Counted from the first letter of the stretch, positions 1 through 8,982 are shown. The stretch is 64,000 bases of DNA from Acidimicrobiales bacterium (GCA_030446545.1 JAUJNB010000005.1:65519-129518), one strand, 5' to 3'. Notes: generated by a model not told the origin, from the letters alone. A program made the numbers and translations.

Positions 1-6
1 GGGCGG

Positions 7-61
7 CGGTCACCGGCGCGGGCCGGGCGGCGGTCACCGGGGCGGCCGGCACGGTCACCGG
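7..61. repeat. three short GC-rich repeats at the window edge
   Basis: The ten-base word CGGTCACCGG occurs at 7-16, 31-40 and 52-61, downstream of ispDF. Read on the minus strand from a possible GTG at 58, the region stays open to the window edge and gives a Val-Thr/Ala-Ala rich peptide. It could therefore be the beginning of the next gene. No ribosome binding site is visible, so this is only a possibility. Confidence 0.35.
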
Positions 62-88
62 GGCGGGGAGGGCGCCGGCCGGGCCCGC

Positions 89-1333
89 TCACCCGCTCGT
101 CCCGATCGCGACCGCAGACGTCGGCGGCGGAAGGCCCGGAGCCACCGCGCTGGCCCCTGGCGCTTCGCCACCCGGTCGTTCCGGAACCGGGCCGGCGGCC
201 CGGGCCACCAGGGCCACGGCCCAACACGCCACCCCCTCGCCCCGCCCCAACGCCCCCATGCCCTCGGGCCGACGGCCCCGCACGGTCACGTCGGCCCCGG
301 TCGCCGACCGCAACGAGTGCTCCATCTCCCGGCGCCGGGGTGCCAGCTTGGGGCTGTCGAGCACCACGGAGCAGTCGGCGTTGACCGGTTCCCATCCCGA
401 CTCGCGCACCAGGGCGGCCGCCCGGGCCAGCAGACCGAGGCTGTCGGCATCCTTCCAGGTCGGATCGGTGTCGGGGAAGTAGGTCCCGATGTCGTCCAGA
501 CCGGCCGCCCCGAGCAGGGCGTCGGCCACTGCGTGGGCCACCACGTCGGCGTCGCTGTGGCCGGCCAGGCCTCGTTCACCGGTGAAGACCGTGCCCCCGA
601 GGACCAGGGCGCGGGCCGCGTCGAGGCTGTAGGGATGGACGTCGAAGCCCAGGCCCACCCTCGTCCCGGCCGGCGGGGCCGACCGGTCCCCCGCCGGTGC
701 TCCGGCCAGGTGGGTGGCGGCCCGCACCACGTCGGGCGGATCGGTGACCTTGGCGTTGGCCACCTCACCGGGCACGACCACCACCCGGCCACCGGCGGCC
801 TCGATCAGGGCCGCGTCGTCGGTGGCCTCGGCCTCCCCGGCGTGAACGGCGCGCAGGCGGTCGGCGGCGAAGGCCTGGGGTGTCTGCACCGCCACCAGTG
901 TGGCCCGGTCGGGCGTGGCCACCACCACGCCGTGGGCATCGACGTCCTTGATGGTGTCGACCACCGCCACGCCGGGAACGGCGGCGTCGGCTCCGTCCCG
1001 CACGGCGGCCACGACCGACTCGAAGAGCGCGGCCGAGGCACACGGACGGGCGGCATCGTGGACCACCACCACGTCGGCGCTCTCCGGTACGGCGGCCAGC
1101 CCGGCCCGCACCGAGGCCGAACGGGTGGCCCCACCGGCGACCACGGTGTCGGCCAGCGGCTCGGCGTCGCCGATCCGTGCGGCCTCCACCACCGCCACGA
1201 TGCCGGCGCTCACCGGCCGGGCTGCGGCCAGGGCCCAGTCGAGCACCCGCCGGCCGGCGACCACCTCGTACTGCTTGGCTCCCCCGAAACGGGACCCCCG
1301 CCCGGCCGCCACCACGATCGTCCACACGCCCAT
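89..1333 (-). CDS. ispDF: bifunctional IspD/IspF, MEP isoprenoid pathway
   Basis: Two MEP-pathway enzymes are fused in 414 residues. The N-terminal half (about 1-215) is IspD, 4-diphosphocytidyl-2-C-methyl-D-erythritol synthase: it opens with the nucleotide-binding IVVAAGRGSRFGG loop and carries VVHDAARP. The C-terminal half (about 225-380) is IspF, 2-C-methyl-D-erythritol 2,4-cyclodiphosphate synthase, with the metal-binding GLGFDVHPY and GHSDADVVAHA motifs and FPDTDPTW. A proline/alanine-rich tail of about 35 residues follows. Fused ispDF genes are known in several phyla; here the order is the usual D then F. The product acts in the cytosol on the route to IPP/DMAPP, which the polyprenyl synthase at 19.8 kb would use. 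Confidence 0.96.
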   Translation of the reverse strand: MGVWTIVVAAGRGSRFGGAKQYEVVAGRRVLDWALAAARPVSAGIVAVVEAARIGDAEPLADTVVAGGATRSASVRAGLAAVPESADVVVVHDAARPCASAALFESVVAAVRDGADAAVPGVAVVDTIKDVDAHGVVVATPDRATLVAVQTPQAFAADRLRAVHAGEAEATDDAALIEAAGGRVVVVPGEVANAKVTDPPDVVRAATHLAGAPAGDRSAPPAGTRVGLGFDVHPYSLDAARALVLGGTVFTGERGLAGHSDADVVAHAVADALLGAAGLDDIGTYFPDTDPTWKDADSLGLLARAAALVRESGWEPVNADCSVVLDSPKLAPRRREMEHSLRSATGADVTVRGRRPEGMGALGRGEGVACWAVALVARAAGPVPERPGGEAPGASAVAPGLPPPTSAVAIGTSG

Positions 1334-1426
1334 CGCCGATGTTCTACTCGCCCTACCCGCCCCCGACGTCGCCCGGCGGGCCGGGCCTCAGCTTTCCCTC
1401 CGGCCCCGTCGGGGAACAGCAGGGCC

Positions 1427-2899
1427 ATGACATCGGTCATCTGTGCCGTCGACATCGACCGTCCGCTGCCCACCGTGTACGGGGCCTGGACCCGATCCCC
1501 GCGGATCCCGACCTTCATGGGAGGCACGGGGGAGGCCCGCCCGGCAGATCCGGTCACGGTCGACTGGGTGACCATGGTGGAAGGGCGGGCCCAGGACTTC
1601 CAGGCCGAGATCGACGAGCAGGTCGACGAGGAACACATCTCGTGGACGGGACGGGGACGGCCCCATGCCGGCGTGGTCTCGTTCGCGGCACTCGAAGGGG
1701 ATCGGTCCCGGGTCACGGTCGAGCTCGACTGGGAACCGGCCACCGGCAACGATCTGACCGATCAGCTGATCCTTCGTCGCCAGCTCCAGGAGGAGCTCGA
1801 CGGCTTCCGCCACCACGTGCTCACCGCCCCGGGAGGAGGAGCCCCGACTGCGAGGGCCGGCTCCGCCGGCCGACCGGTGCCCCACCAGAGGCCGGAGGCG
1901 GAGCCGGCCCCCCGGGGCGCTGACGGACACGGGCCCGGCGCCGAACGGGGGCGCCAGGCCGATTCCCCCCAGGAGATCCCGGCCAAGGGGTGGCTCGACA
2001 TCCTGAAGCGCACGGCCAAGCAGCTCGTGTCCGACAACGTCTCGATCGTCGCCGGCGGCGTGGCCTTCTACGTCTTCGTCGCCCTGGTGCCCACCCTCAT
2101 CGCCGTCATCTCGCTCTACGGCCTGGTGGCCGACCCCATCGACGTGAGCCGCCAGCTGGGACCGTTCCTCTCCGCCCTGCCCCAGGACGCCGCCGACCTG
2201 ATCCGCACCCAGGTGGAGGCCATCACCAACCAGGAGCGGTCCAGCCTCGGCATCGGCCTGATCGTCGGTGTGGTGGTCGCCCTCCTCGGCGCGTCCAAGG
2301 GCATGCTCGCCCTGGTCTCGGCCCTCAACATCGCCTACGACGAGCAGGAGACCCGCAAGTTCGTCCGCCTCCGGGGCCTGGCCCTCCTGCTCACCCTGGG
2401 CCTGGCCCTGGCCGCCGTGGCCGGGCTGGGCGGGATGGTCGTCGTCGGCAACCTGGCCGAGCGGCTGGGCAGCTTCGGGAAGACGGCCGTGTCGGTCCTG
2501 CGATGGCCGGCGCTGGCCACCCTGGCCGTGCTGGCCCTGGCTGCGCTCTACCGCTACGCGCCGGACCGGGCGGTGCCGAAGTGGCGCTGGGTCACGCCGG
2601 GGGCGATCGCCGCCACCGTGTTGTGGCTGGTGGGTTCCATCGCCTTCTCGGTGTACGTCAGGAACTTCGGCAACTACAACGAGACCTACGGCACCCTCGG
2701 CGCCGTCGTGGTGCTGCTGTTGTGGTTGCTCCTCACCGCCTACGCCATCGTGCTGGGCGCCGAGTTCGATGCCGAGACCGAGCGCCAGACCGAGCTGGAC
2801 TCCACCCGGGGCCCGTCACAACCGCTCGGGCAGCGGGAGGCCTTCGCCGCCGACACGGTGGGCTCGGAGGCCGACCTGGCCGAGGCCACCCGGCGCTGA
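1427..2899 (+). CDS. SRPBCC domain fused to YihY/BrkB membrane protein
   Basis: This 490-residue protein joins two modules rarely described together. Residues 1-135 look like a SRPBCC (polyketide cyclase/START-like) domain, with the pattern TVYGAWT, VTMVEGRAQDFQAEI, VTVELDWEP and a final amphipathic helix. Residues 136-185 are a Pro/Gly/Ala-rich linker. Residues 190-470 are a YihY/BrkB integral membrane domain with about six hydrophobic helices and the family pattern SIVAGGVAFYVFVALVPTL and YGTLGAVVVLLLWL. The open frame continues upstream through ispDF, but ATG 1427 begins the recognisable domain and clears the divergent gene. YihY proteins are envelope proteins of unsettled function; a soluble N-terminal SRPBCC domain suggests lipid or amphiphile binding, which is inference. 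Confidence 0.88.
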   Translation: MTSVICAVDIDRPLPTVYGAWTRSPRIPTFMGGTGEARPADPVTVDWVTMVEGRAQDFQAEIDEQVDEEHISWTGRGRPHAGVVSFAALEGDRSRVTVELDWEPATGNDLTDQLILRRQLQEELDGFRHHVLTAPGGGAPTARAGSAGRPVPHQRPEAEPAPRGADGHGPGAERGRQADSPQEIPAKGWLDILKRTAKQLVSDNVSIVAGGVAFYVFVALVPTLIAVISLYGLVADPIDVSRQLGPFLSALPQDAADLIRTQVEAITNQERSSLGIGLIVGVVVALLGASKGMLALVSALNIAYDEQETRKFVRLRGLALLLTLGLALAAVAGLGGMVVVGNLAERLGSFGKTAVSVLRWPALATLAVLALAALYRYAPDRAVPKWRWVTPGAIAATVLWLVGSIAFSVYVRNFGNYNETYGTLGAVVVLLLWLLLTAYAIVLGAEFDAETERQTELDSTRGPSQPLGQREAFAADTVGSEADLAEATRR

Positions 2900-2926
2900 G
2901 CGGCGCTGAGCGGCCGAACGCGCCGG

Positions 2927-3634
2927 TCAGGAGATCGGCGGGCCGCCCTCGAACACCACGGTGACGCCGGTGAAGCCGAGGGACGACAACATGGACTCCA
3001 ACATGGCCCGGGTGTTGGTCTCGGCCCGTCCCACCAGGCCGGCGTCGACCGCCGCCGCCGCCAGCTTCTCCTCGGCCAACAGGTACAGCTCGCGGTCGCC
3101 GGTGGGGTTGTCGGAGAAGACGGCGCCGGCCCGGTCGAGCAGCCCCCGGTCCCGGGACACCACGTAGCTGCGCTCGGGGTCGATCCTCGGCTCCGACAGC
3201 CGGGCGGAAGGCAGGCGCACCGTGACCGAGTTGTCCTCGGCCACCTCGATCGCTCCCTCGGCCAGACCGGCGAAGTCCACGGAGGCGTCCACGGTTCCCC
3301 CGGCCAGGAACACCGTGCGTTCGCCGCGGATGAACGACGGCACGAAGCTCGTGTCGTCCTCCACGTCGAGGATCACCTGGAACTGCCCGGTGGCCGCTCG
3401 GTACTCGGCCAGGTCCTCGATGGCCTGGAGCAGGGCGGGCTGGGTCCGGTCGACCGTCTCTTCGGCGAAGGGGTTGCCGAACGACGGAAGCCACCCGGCC
3501 ACCTTGGAGATGCCCAGGCCGAGGACCAGCACCACCAGCACCACCACCACCTGGCCGAGCTTGGAGGGCAGGGAACCCGTGCGCTCGCTCCTCCGGGCCC
3601 GCAGCGGCGGCCGGGACTGCCGCAGTTGCATCAT
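2927..3634 (-). CDS. DUF4230-like membrane-anchored protein
   Basis: A 235-residue protein with a short basic N-terminus, one transmembrane helix at about residues 25-45 (QVVVVLVVLVLGLGISKVAG) and an extracytoplasmic domain resembling DUF4230. The pattern is LLQAIEDLAEYRAATGQFQVILDVEDD followed by beta strands such as SVTVRLPSA and a C-terminal GVTVVFEG. The function of the family is unknown. An upstream in-frame start would overlap disA; the ATG at 3634, preceded by GAAGAG, gives the conserved length and leaves 37 bases after disA. It is probably co-transcribed with disA. Confidence 0.72.
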   Translation of the reverse strand: MMQLRQSRPPLRARRSERTGSLPSKLGQVVVVLVVLVLGLGISKVAGWLPSFGNPFAEETVDRTQPALLQAIEDLAEYRAATGQFQVILDVEDDTSFVPSFIRGERTVFLAGGTVDASVDFAGLAEGAIEVAEDNSVTVRLPSARLSEPRIDPERSYVVSRDRGLLDRAGAVFSDNPTGDRELYLLAEEKLAAAAVDAGLVGRAETNTRAMLESMLSSLGFTGVTVVFEGGPPIS

Positions 3635-3671
3635 CTCTTCGAGGATACCGGCGCTCCCGGGCCGGGCGTGG

Positions 3672-4778
3672 TCAGTTGTAGCGGTCGAGGATGCTGGTCT
3701 CGGCCAGGCGGGACAGACCCTCCTTGATGGCCCGGGCCCGGGTCTCGCCCACCTCCTTGACATCGTCGAGGTCGGCGGTGGAGGCCCGCATGATCTTCTG
3801 CAGGCTGCCGAAGTGGCCCACGATGCCTTCGACCACTGCTGGGGGCAGTCGGGGCACCTTGGACAGCAGCCGGTAGCCCCGAGGCGACAGCGTCAGGTCG
3901 AGGTTCTGGTTGCCACCGGGCAGGTGGAGCATGGAGGCCACCGCCTTGAGGTCGAGCAGGTCATCGGTCCCGAGGTTGGCCAGCCCCTCCACGGCCTCGG
4001 CCAGGTGCCAGGCCGCCTCCTCGTGGACGTAGTCACGGACGATGAGCCGGTGGTCGTCCTCGACGCCCCCCATGAGCTCCTCCAGCTGGAGGCGGACCAG
4101 GCGGCCGTCGACGCCGAGCTCCACGATGTGGCGCTCGATCTCCTCTGAGATGCGACGGACCATCTCGGTGCGCTGCAGCACCGTCACCACGTCGCGCAGC
4201 GTCACCAGGTCCTCGATCTCCAGGGCCGAGAGCGACCCGGCCACCGTGTCCAGGCGGTTCCTGTAGCGCTCCAAGGTGGACAGGGCCTGGTTGGCCCGGG
4301 CCAGGAGGCGGGGGATGGGCTCGAGCGGGTGCTTCTCGGCGTTGACGTACACCGCGATCACCGACTGGTCCTCGGAGACGGAGATGACCGGGACGCTGAT
4401 CGAGCGGGCCACCCGCTCGGCCGTGCGGTGGCGGGTACCGGTCTCGGAGGTGGCCACGTTGGGGTTGGGCACGAGATGGACGTTGGCCCGGGCGATGCGG
4501 CTGGCGTCGGCGGCCAGGATGATGGCACCGTCCATCTTGGCCAGCTCGGAGAGGCGCTGCGGGCTGAAGGCGGCATCGAGCAGGAAGCCCCCGGAGCAGA
4601 TGTTGAGCACCTCGGGCCCGTCGCCCACCACCACCAGCGCACCCATCTCGGCTTGGAGGATACGGTCGAGACCCTCCCGCAAGGGCTTCCCGGGCGCCAC
4701 CGAGGCCAATGCCTCCAAGAGCATGGAGCCACGACGGGGGGCCACGCCGGCGATCCTACTTGGGGTGGTGGTGGCCAT
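3672..4778 (-). CDS. disA: diadenylate cyclase DisA, DNA integrity scanning
   Basis: DisA makes cyclic di-AMP from two ATP and scans DNA. The 368-residue length is typical. The N-terminal DAC domain shows the catalytic DGA motif at residues 83-85 and the RHR motif at 116-118 (TGTRHRTAER). A helical spine follows, and the C-terminal 60 residues form a helix-hairpin-helix DNA-binding region (FGSLQKIMRASTADLDDVKEVGETRARAIKEGL). radA lies close by on the same strand, separated only by the small toxin locus; the two genes are neighbours in many Gram-positive genomes and DisA acts with RadA at branched DNA. Confidence 0.97.
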   Translation of the reverse strand: MATTTPSRIAGVAPRRGSMLLEALASVAPGKPLREGLDRILQAEMGALVVVGDGPEVLNICSGGFLLDAAFSPQRLSELAKMDGAIILAADASRIARANVHLVPNPNVATSETGTRHRTAERVARSISVPVISVSEDQSVIAVYVNAEKHPLEPIPRLLARANQALSTLERYRNRLDTVAGSLSALEIEDLVTLRDVVTVLQRTEMVRRISEEIERHIVELGVDGRLVRLQLEELMGGVEDDHRLIVRDYVHEEAAWHLAEAVEGLANLGTDDLLDLKAVASMLHLPGGNQNLDLTLSPRGYRLLSKVPRLPPAVVEGIVGHFGSLQKIMRASTADLDDVKEVGETRARAIKEGLSRLAETSILDRYN

Positions 4779-4798
4779 CGCCGAAGCACCCTTCCCTC

Positions 4799-4894
4799 AT
4801 GCGGTGGGTTGTGCACGCAACGTCGCCGCGGGCCCTCGTCGTCACCGACGTGGCTACGGTCATGGAGGTCCTCGACGGGCCTGCCCACCCCTGA
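4799..4894 (+). pseudogene. stub of a VapB-type antitoxin (31 residues)
   Basis: A 31-codon frame beginning at ATG 4799 ends with TGA at 4892-4894, sharing one base with the vapC start (TGATG). VapB antitoxins are normally about 60-90 residues, with an N-terminal DNA-binding ribbon and a C-terminal toxin-binding tail. Here only a short tail-like segment (RALVVTDVATVMEVLDG) is visible. Upstream lies the start of disA on the other strand, which leaves no room for the DNA-binding part. It could be a genuine mini-antitoxin or a remnant; I favour the remnant. Confidence 0.4.
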
Positions 4895-5331
4895 TGCTGG
4901 TCGACGCCAACGTCCTGCTCTTCGCCGAGGACGACACCAGTTCTCATCACCAGGCATCGCTGCGTTGGCTCACCGAAGCGTTGAACGGACCGGTCCGCAT
5001 CGGGCTGCCGTGGCCGTCGATCTCATCCTTCGTCCGCATCCGCACCCACCCCCGGGCTTTCGAGCACCCGCTGAAGCCCGACGACGCCTGGGACCGGGTC
5101 GTGGCCTGGCTGGCCGCGCCGGCTGCCTGGACGCCGACGCCCACTGACCGCCACGCCGAGGTGCTCGGGGGGCTGGTGCGGCGCCATCAGCTCGTCGGCA
5201 ACGCCGTCCCCGACGCCCACCTGGCCGCGCTGGCCATCGAGCACGGCGTGGGCGTGTGCTCAGCCGACACCGACTTCGCCCGCTTCACCGGCCTGCGCTG
5301 GTTCAACCCGCTCGACGGGCAGGCCCGGTAG
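4894..5331 (+). CDS. VapC-type PIN-domain ribonuclease toxin
   Basis: A 145-residue PIN domain. It starts MLVDANVLLFA with Asp4 and carries Asp107 (NAVPDAHLAALA), Asp125 and Asp127 (GVCSADTDFARF), the usual acidic metal-binding set of VapC RNases. The second acidic position, often a Glu in the helix around SISSFVRI, is not obvious. The family cleaves tRNA or rRNA and is normally held by a VapB antitoxin translated just upstream. Here translation would couple through TGATG to a very short upstream frame. Strand and spacing show the pair is inserted between disA and radA. Confidence 0.85.
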   Translation: MLVDANVLLFAEDDTSSHHQASLRWLTEALNGPVRIGLPWPSISSFVRIRTHPRAFEHPLKPDDAWDRVVAWLAAPAAWTPTPTDRHAEVLGGLVRRHQLVGNAVPDAHLAALAIEHGVGVCSADTDFARFTGLRWFNPLDGQAR

Positions 5332-5386
5332 CCGCCAGCCGTCCTCGTCCCCGGTCGAGGGGCCATGGCCCACCCCAGGCCCGGCG

Positions 5387-6775
5387 TCAGCTCCCGCTCC
5401 AGGTCTGGTGGATGGCGTCGGTCAGGGTGGCCGCCCGGAGCAGGGTCATCCCCGGTGGCGCCACCGGCGCAGTGGCCGGGACCACCGCCCGGCGGAACCC
5501 GAGGCGGGCGGCCTCGGCCAGGCGTCGGGGCGTCTGGGCGGCCTGGCGCAGCTCACCCCCGAGGCCCACCTCCCCCACCGCCACCAGGTCGGCGGGCACG
5601 GGGCGGCCGGTGAGCGACGACACCAGGGCCAGGGCCAGGGCCACGTCGGCGCCCGGCTCAACCACCCGCACCCCGCCCACCGCCGACGCGTGGACGTCGG
5701 AGGTGCCGAGGGCGCCAGAGTCGGTGTTCGAACCGGGGCCGAAGTCGACCCGGCAGCCCAGCACGGCCAGGATCAGGGTGAGGCGGCCGTGGTCGAGGCC
5801 CTGGGCCGAGCGACGGGGCTGGGCCAGCGTGGAGGGCGACACCAGGGCCTGCACCTCGACCAGCAGGGGACGGTGGCCCTCCATGGTCGGCACCACCACC
5901 GAGCCGGCCACGCCGGGCCGGCGGTCGGCGAGGAACAGCCCGCTCGGGTCGGGGACGCCGATCAAGCCGGCGTCGGTCATCTCGAACAGGCCCAGCTCCT
6001 CGGCCGAGCCGAAGCGGTGCTTGACCGCCCGCACCAGGCGCAGGGCGTGGTGACGATCGCCCTCGAAGGCCACCACGGTGTCCACCACGTGCTCGAGGAC
6101 CCGAGGGCCGGCCAACGAACCCTCCTTGGTGACGTGTCCCACCAGCACCACGCTCATGGCTCGCTCCTTGGCCGCCACCACCAGGCGGTGGGCGCACTCC
6201 CGCACCTGGGTGACCGAGCCGGGGACCGAGCCGAGGTCGGGGTCGAAGACCGTCTGGATCGAGTCCACCACCACCACGTCGGGCCGGAGCGCGTCGATGT
6301 GGGCCAGCACCGACGGCAGCACGGCGTCGGCCAGCAGGTGCAGCTCGGGGGCCAGCGTCCCCAGCCGCTCAGCTCGCATCCGCACCTGGGGGGCCGACTC
6401 CTCGGCCGTGACGAGCAGGGCCCGGGCCCCGGCGCCGGCCATGGCCGCCAAGGCCTGGAGGAGCAGGGTGGACTTGCCGATCCCGGGCTCGCCTCCGACC
6501 AGGGTCACCGAGCCCGGCACCAGGCCCCCACCGAGGACCCGGTCGAGCTCACCCAACCCCGTGGAGCGCCGCCCGCAGGCATCCACGTCGACCTCTCCGA
6601 TGGGGACGGGCCCGGCGGAGGTGGCGGGCAGGCCGGCGGCCCAGCCCGGGAGGACGACGTCCTCAGGCTCCTCCACCAGGGTGCTCCATGACCCGCACGC
6701 CGGGCAACGCCCCATCCATCGCGGGCTGGCCTCGCCGCAGTCGGTGCAGCGGTGGACGAGGCGGGACTTGGCCAT
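5387..6775 (-). CDS. radA: DNA repair protein RadA (Sms)
   Basis: RadA is a hexameric RecA-like helicase that extends D-loops in recombination and repair. The 462 residues carry an N-terminal C4 zinc finger (Cys10, 13, 24, 27), a Walker A motif (GGEPGIGKS, residues 94-102), a Walker B strand (PDVVVVDSIQTV) and the RadA signature near residue 252, written here as KHRFG where KNRFG is usual. A C-terminal Lon-protease-like domain follows from about residue 280 (HRPLLVEVQALV). The start is a plain ATG. It is close to disA on the same strand. Confidence 0.97.
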   Translation of the reverse strand: MAKSRLVHRCTDCGEASPRWMGRCPACGSWSTLVEEPEDVVLPGWAAGLPATSAGPVPIGEVDVDACGRRSTGLGELDRVLGGGLVPGSVTLVGGEPGIGKSTLLLQALAAMAGAGARALLVTAEESAPQVRMRAERLGTLAPELHLLADAVLPSVLAHIDALRPDVVVVDSIQTVFDPDLGSVPGSVTQVRECAHRLVVAAKERAMSVVLVGHVTKEGSLAGPRVLEHVVDTVVAFEGDRHHALRLVRAVKHRFGSAEELGLFEMTDAGLIGVPDPSGLFLADRRPGVAGSVVVPTMEGHRPLLVEVQALVSPSTLAQPRRSAQGLDHGRLTLILAVLGCRVDFGPGSNTDSGALGTSDVHASAVGGVRVVEPGADVALALALVSSLTGRPVPADLVAVGEVGLGGELRQAAQTPRRLAEAARLGFRRAVVPATAPVAPPGMTLLRAATLTDAIHQTWSGS

Positions 6776-6811
6776 ACCGGGGCATGGTAGGGAGGGCCTG
6801 GGACATCGTGC

Positions 6812-7624
6812 CTAGCCCGCCTCCCGGCGCCGGCGCTGACGGTTGCGGGCCAGTACCACCGCTGCCGCCAGGGCGCTGGCCGCGGCGAGAGCCAGCCAGA
6901 CCAGGCGCTCGGTGTGCAGGAGCTTGGAGGTGGCCGAGACAGGCACCGAATCACCCACGGCCGGACGCCACACCGCTCCGTCGGCGGTCACCAGGCCCGG
7001 GGGCGGGGCGCTCAGGGCACCGGGCAGCTGGGTGTGCACCTCGAAGCGGAAGGTGTCGGCCACTTCGCCGCCGATCGCCTCTTCCAGCTCGGCGCCGGCC
7101 AGGCTGAAGCCGCTGCCCTGCAGGGCCACCCGCAGCTCGTCATCGCTGAAGCCCTCGATGCCGGCGCTGAGGTCGACCAGGCCGTCGAAGGCGTAGGTGG
7201 TGCTGAGAAACGAGGAGCGGCGGGCCACCTCGAAGTCCCGCAGGGGACCGTCGGGCCCACTGACCTCCTCGAGCACCTCGGCGGCCGCCTCGGGGGTGGC
7301 GAAGGACTTGGTGGCGGTGACCACGGTCGACCCGTCGTCGGTGCGCTGGGGCCCGGCCACGGTCCACCCGGCCCGCTGCAGGTCGTCGACCCGGAGCTGG
7401 TCGGCCAAGTCGACCCGCCCGCTGGCCTCGGCGTCGAGGGTGACGGCGACCTGCACCTCGCCCGAGCCGTCCCGGGCCACGTCGAACCCGACGTCGACGC
7501 CCACCTGGCAGCTGTTGGCGGCCAGCGCGAGCAGGGCCGCGACCAGCAGGAGTCGACGAGCCCGGGCCGGGCCGGCTTCCCTCGGGCTTCGTCCGGGGCT
7601 TCGACTCGCGCTGGGCCAGGACAC
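6812..7624 (-). CDS. LppM-like exported protein with C-terminal anchor
   Basis: A 270-residue protein with an N-terminal export signal (RRLLLVAALLALAANSC, Cys39) and a domain of the LppM/DUF3153 kind, suggested by the opening VGVDVGFDVARDGSGEVQVAV. The Cys after LAANS sits where a lipoprotein would be modified, but the lipobox is poor. A hydrophobic helix at about 240-258 (LVWLALAAASALAAAVVLA) is followed by a basic RNRQRRRR stretch, so the domain is probably held on the outer face of the membrane. It lies 36 bases upstream of radA and is divergent from the MoxR gene. Confidence 0.7.
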   Translation of the reverse strand: MSWPSASRSPGRSPREAGPARARRLLLVAALLALAANSCQVGVDVGFDVARDGSGEVQVAVTLDAEASGRVDLADQLRVDDLQRAGWTVAGPQRTDDGSTVVTATKSFATPEAAAEVLEEVSGPDGPLRDFEVARRSSFLSTTYAFDGLVDLSAGIEGFSDDELRVALQGSGFSLAGAELEEAIGGEVADTFRFEVHTQLPGALSAPPPGLVTADGAVWRPAVGDSVPVSATSKLLHTERLVWLALAAASALAAAVVLARNRQRRRREAG

Positions 7625-7700
7625 GACGCTGCGACGCTACCGGGACAGCGACGGAGAGCCGGCCGGACCACGGGGATGGCCAGCCCGTAGGGTGCACGGT

Positions 7701-8792
7701 ATGAGCGGCCAGCGGGCGGCGGTGGAGGCCATGGGCGTCTCGGTGGCCGCCGGCGTGCCCGTGTTGTTGTGGGGGGCTCCGGGCACGGGCAAGACCTCGG
7801 CCATCCGGGCCATGGCCGACGCCGCCGGCTGGCCCTGCGAGACCGTCATCGCCGCCATCCGCGAGCCGTCGGACTTCTCCGGCCTGCCCGTGGTGGTCGA
7901 CGGCGTCGTCCACTTCGCCCCGCCCCGGTGGGCCGAGCGCCTGGCCGAGGCCGGCCGGGGGCTGCTCTTCCTCGACGAGATCTCCACCGCCCCGCCGGCC
8001 GTGCAGGCCGCCCTGCTGCGGGTGGTGCTCGAACGGGTGGTGGGCGACCTCAACCTCCCCGACGACGTGGTCGTCGTAGCCGCGGCCAACCCCCCCGAGC
8101 AGGCGGCCGACGGCTGGGACCTGTCCGCTCCCCTGGCCAACCGCTTCTGCCACCTCGACTGGGAGGTCGACGCCGCCACCTTCGCCCAGGGTCTGGTGGG
8201 CGGGTTTCCGGCCGCCACCATCCCGGCCCTGAGCCCCGGATGGGACGGCGACGCCCTGGCCCAGACCCGGGCCTTGGTGGCCGCCTTCGTCACCGTGCGC
8301 CCCGGCCTGACCTGTGCCCTGCCCACCGATGCGGCCCGGGCCGGTCGGGGCTGGCCCAGCCCCCGCACCTGGGACATGGCCGCCCAGTTGTTGGCCGGGG
8401 CCGAGGCCACCGGGGCCTCCACCGAGGCGGTCACGGCCCTGATCACCGGTGCCCTCGGTCCCGGCGCCGGCACCGAGTTTCTTCTGTGGCGCTCGGAGAT
8501 GGACCTGCCCGACCCGGAGGCGGTGCTGGCCGACCCCCTGCGCTTCGTCGTGCCCGAGCGGGGTGACCGGGCCTACGCCGCCCTCTCGGCGGTGGCGGCC
8601 GCGGTGGCCGCCCAACCCACCGTCGAACGCTGGCGGGCGGGGTGGCAGGTGGTGGCCCGGGTGGGCGAGCACGCGCCGGACGTGGCCGCCGTGGCCGCCC
8701 GCACCCTGGCCCAGTGCCGGCCCGCTTCGGCGGTGGCGCCCCCCGAGGTCAAGCTGTTCGCCCCCCTGCTCAAGGAGGCCGGACTGCTGTGA
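7701..8792 (+). CDS. MoxR-type AAA+ ATPase
   Basis: A 363-residue AAA+ ATPase. Walker A is GAPGTGKT at residues 25-32, Walker B is LLFLDEI at about 88-94, and sensor 1 is the VVVAAANPPE strand. The C-terminal third is a helical lid with no other domain. MoxR-type ATPases act as chaperones or remodelers and usually pair with a VWA protein, which follows here at 9187. The ATG at 7701 is the first start after the divergent lipoprotein gene. The target is unknown. Confidence 0.9.
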   Translation: MSGQRAAVEAMGVSVAAGVPVLLWGAPGTGKTSAIRAMADAAGWPCETVIAAIREPSDFSGLPVVVDGVVHFAPPRWAERLAEAGRGLLFLDEISTAPPAVQAALLRVVLERVVGDLNLPDDVVVVAAANPPEQAADGWDLSAPLANRFCHLDWEVDAATFAQGLVGGFPAATIPALSPGWDGDALAQTRALVAAFVTVRPGLTCALPTDAARAGRGWPSPRTWDMAAQLLAGAEATGASTEAVTALITGALGPGAGTEFLLWRSEMDLPDPEAVLADPLRFVVPERGDRAYAALSAVAAAVAAQPTVERWRAGWQVVARVGEHAPDVAAVAARTLAQCRPASAVAPPEVKLFAPLLKEAGLL

Positions 8793-8793
8793 G

Positions 8794-8932
8794 GGTGACC
8801 GGGTCCCGCTACCCGCCTCGCCCGCCGGACGGGTCCTGTCACCCTCCTTGCCCGCCGGACGGGTCCTGTCACCCTCCTTGCCCGCCGGCCGGGTCCTGTC
8901 GCCCTCCTGCCCGCCGACCGGGTCCTGTCACC
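8794..8932. repeat. tandem array of about 30-bp units
   Basis: Directly after the MoxR stop a 30-base unit is repeated head to tail. Exact copies lie at 8821-8850 and 8851-8880, a copy with one base lost at 8881-8909, and partial or degenerate copies on each side (8794-8820, 8910-8932). The core word is CGGGTCCTGTCACC. There is no spacer variation as in CRISPR. The 30-base period keeps a reading frame but the 29-base unit breaks it, which argues against coding. Confidence 0.8.
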
Positions 8933-8982
8933 GAGCGGGACCCCTCCCACGGACGCCTCGCTGCGCTCGGGCCCGTGGGCCC

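Noticed and set aside
317-1426. Long N-terminal extension of the SRPBCC-YihY gene through ispDF
   Set aside because: The segment is antisense to a clear ispDF gene and has no family-like sequence; ATG 1427 starts the first recognisable domain.
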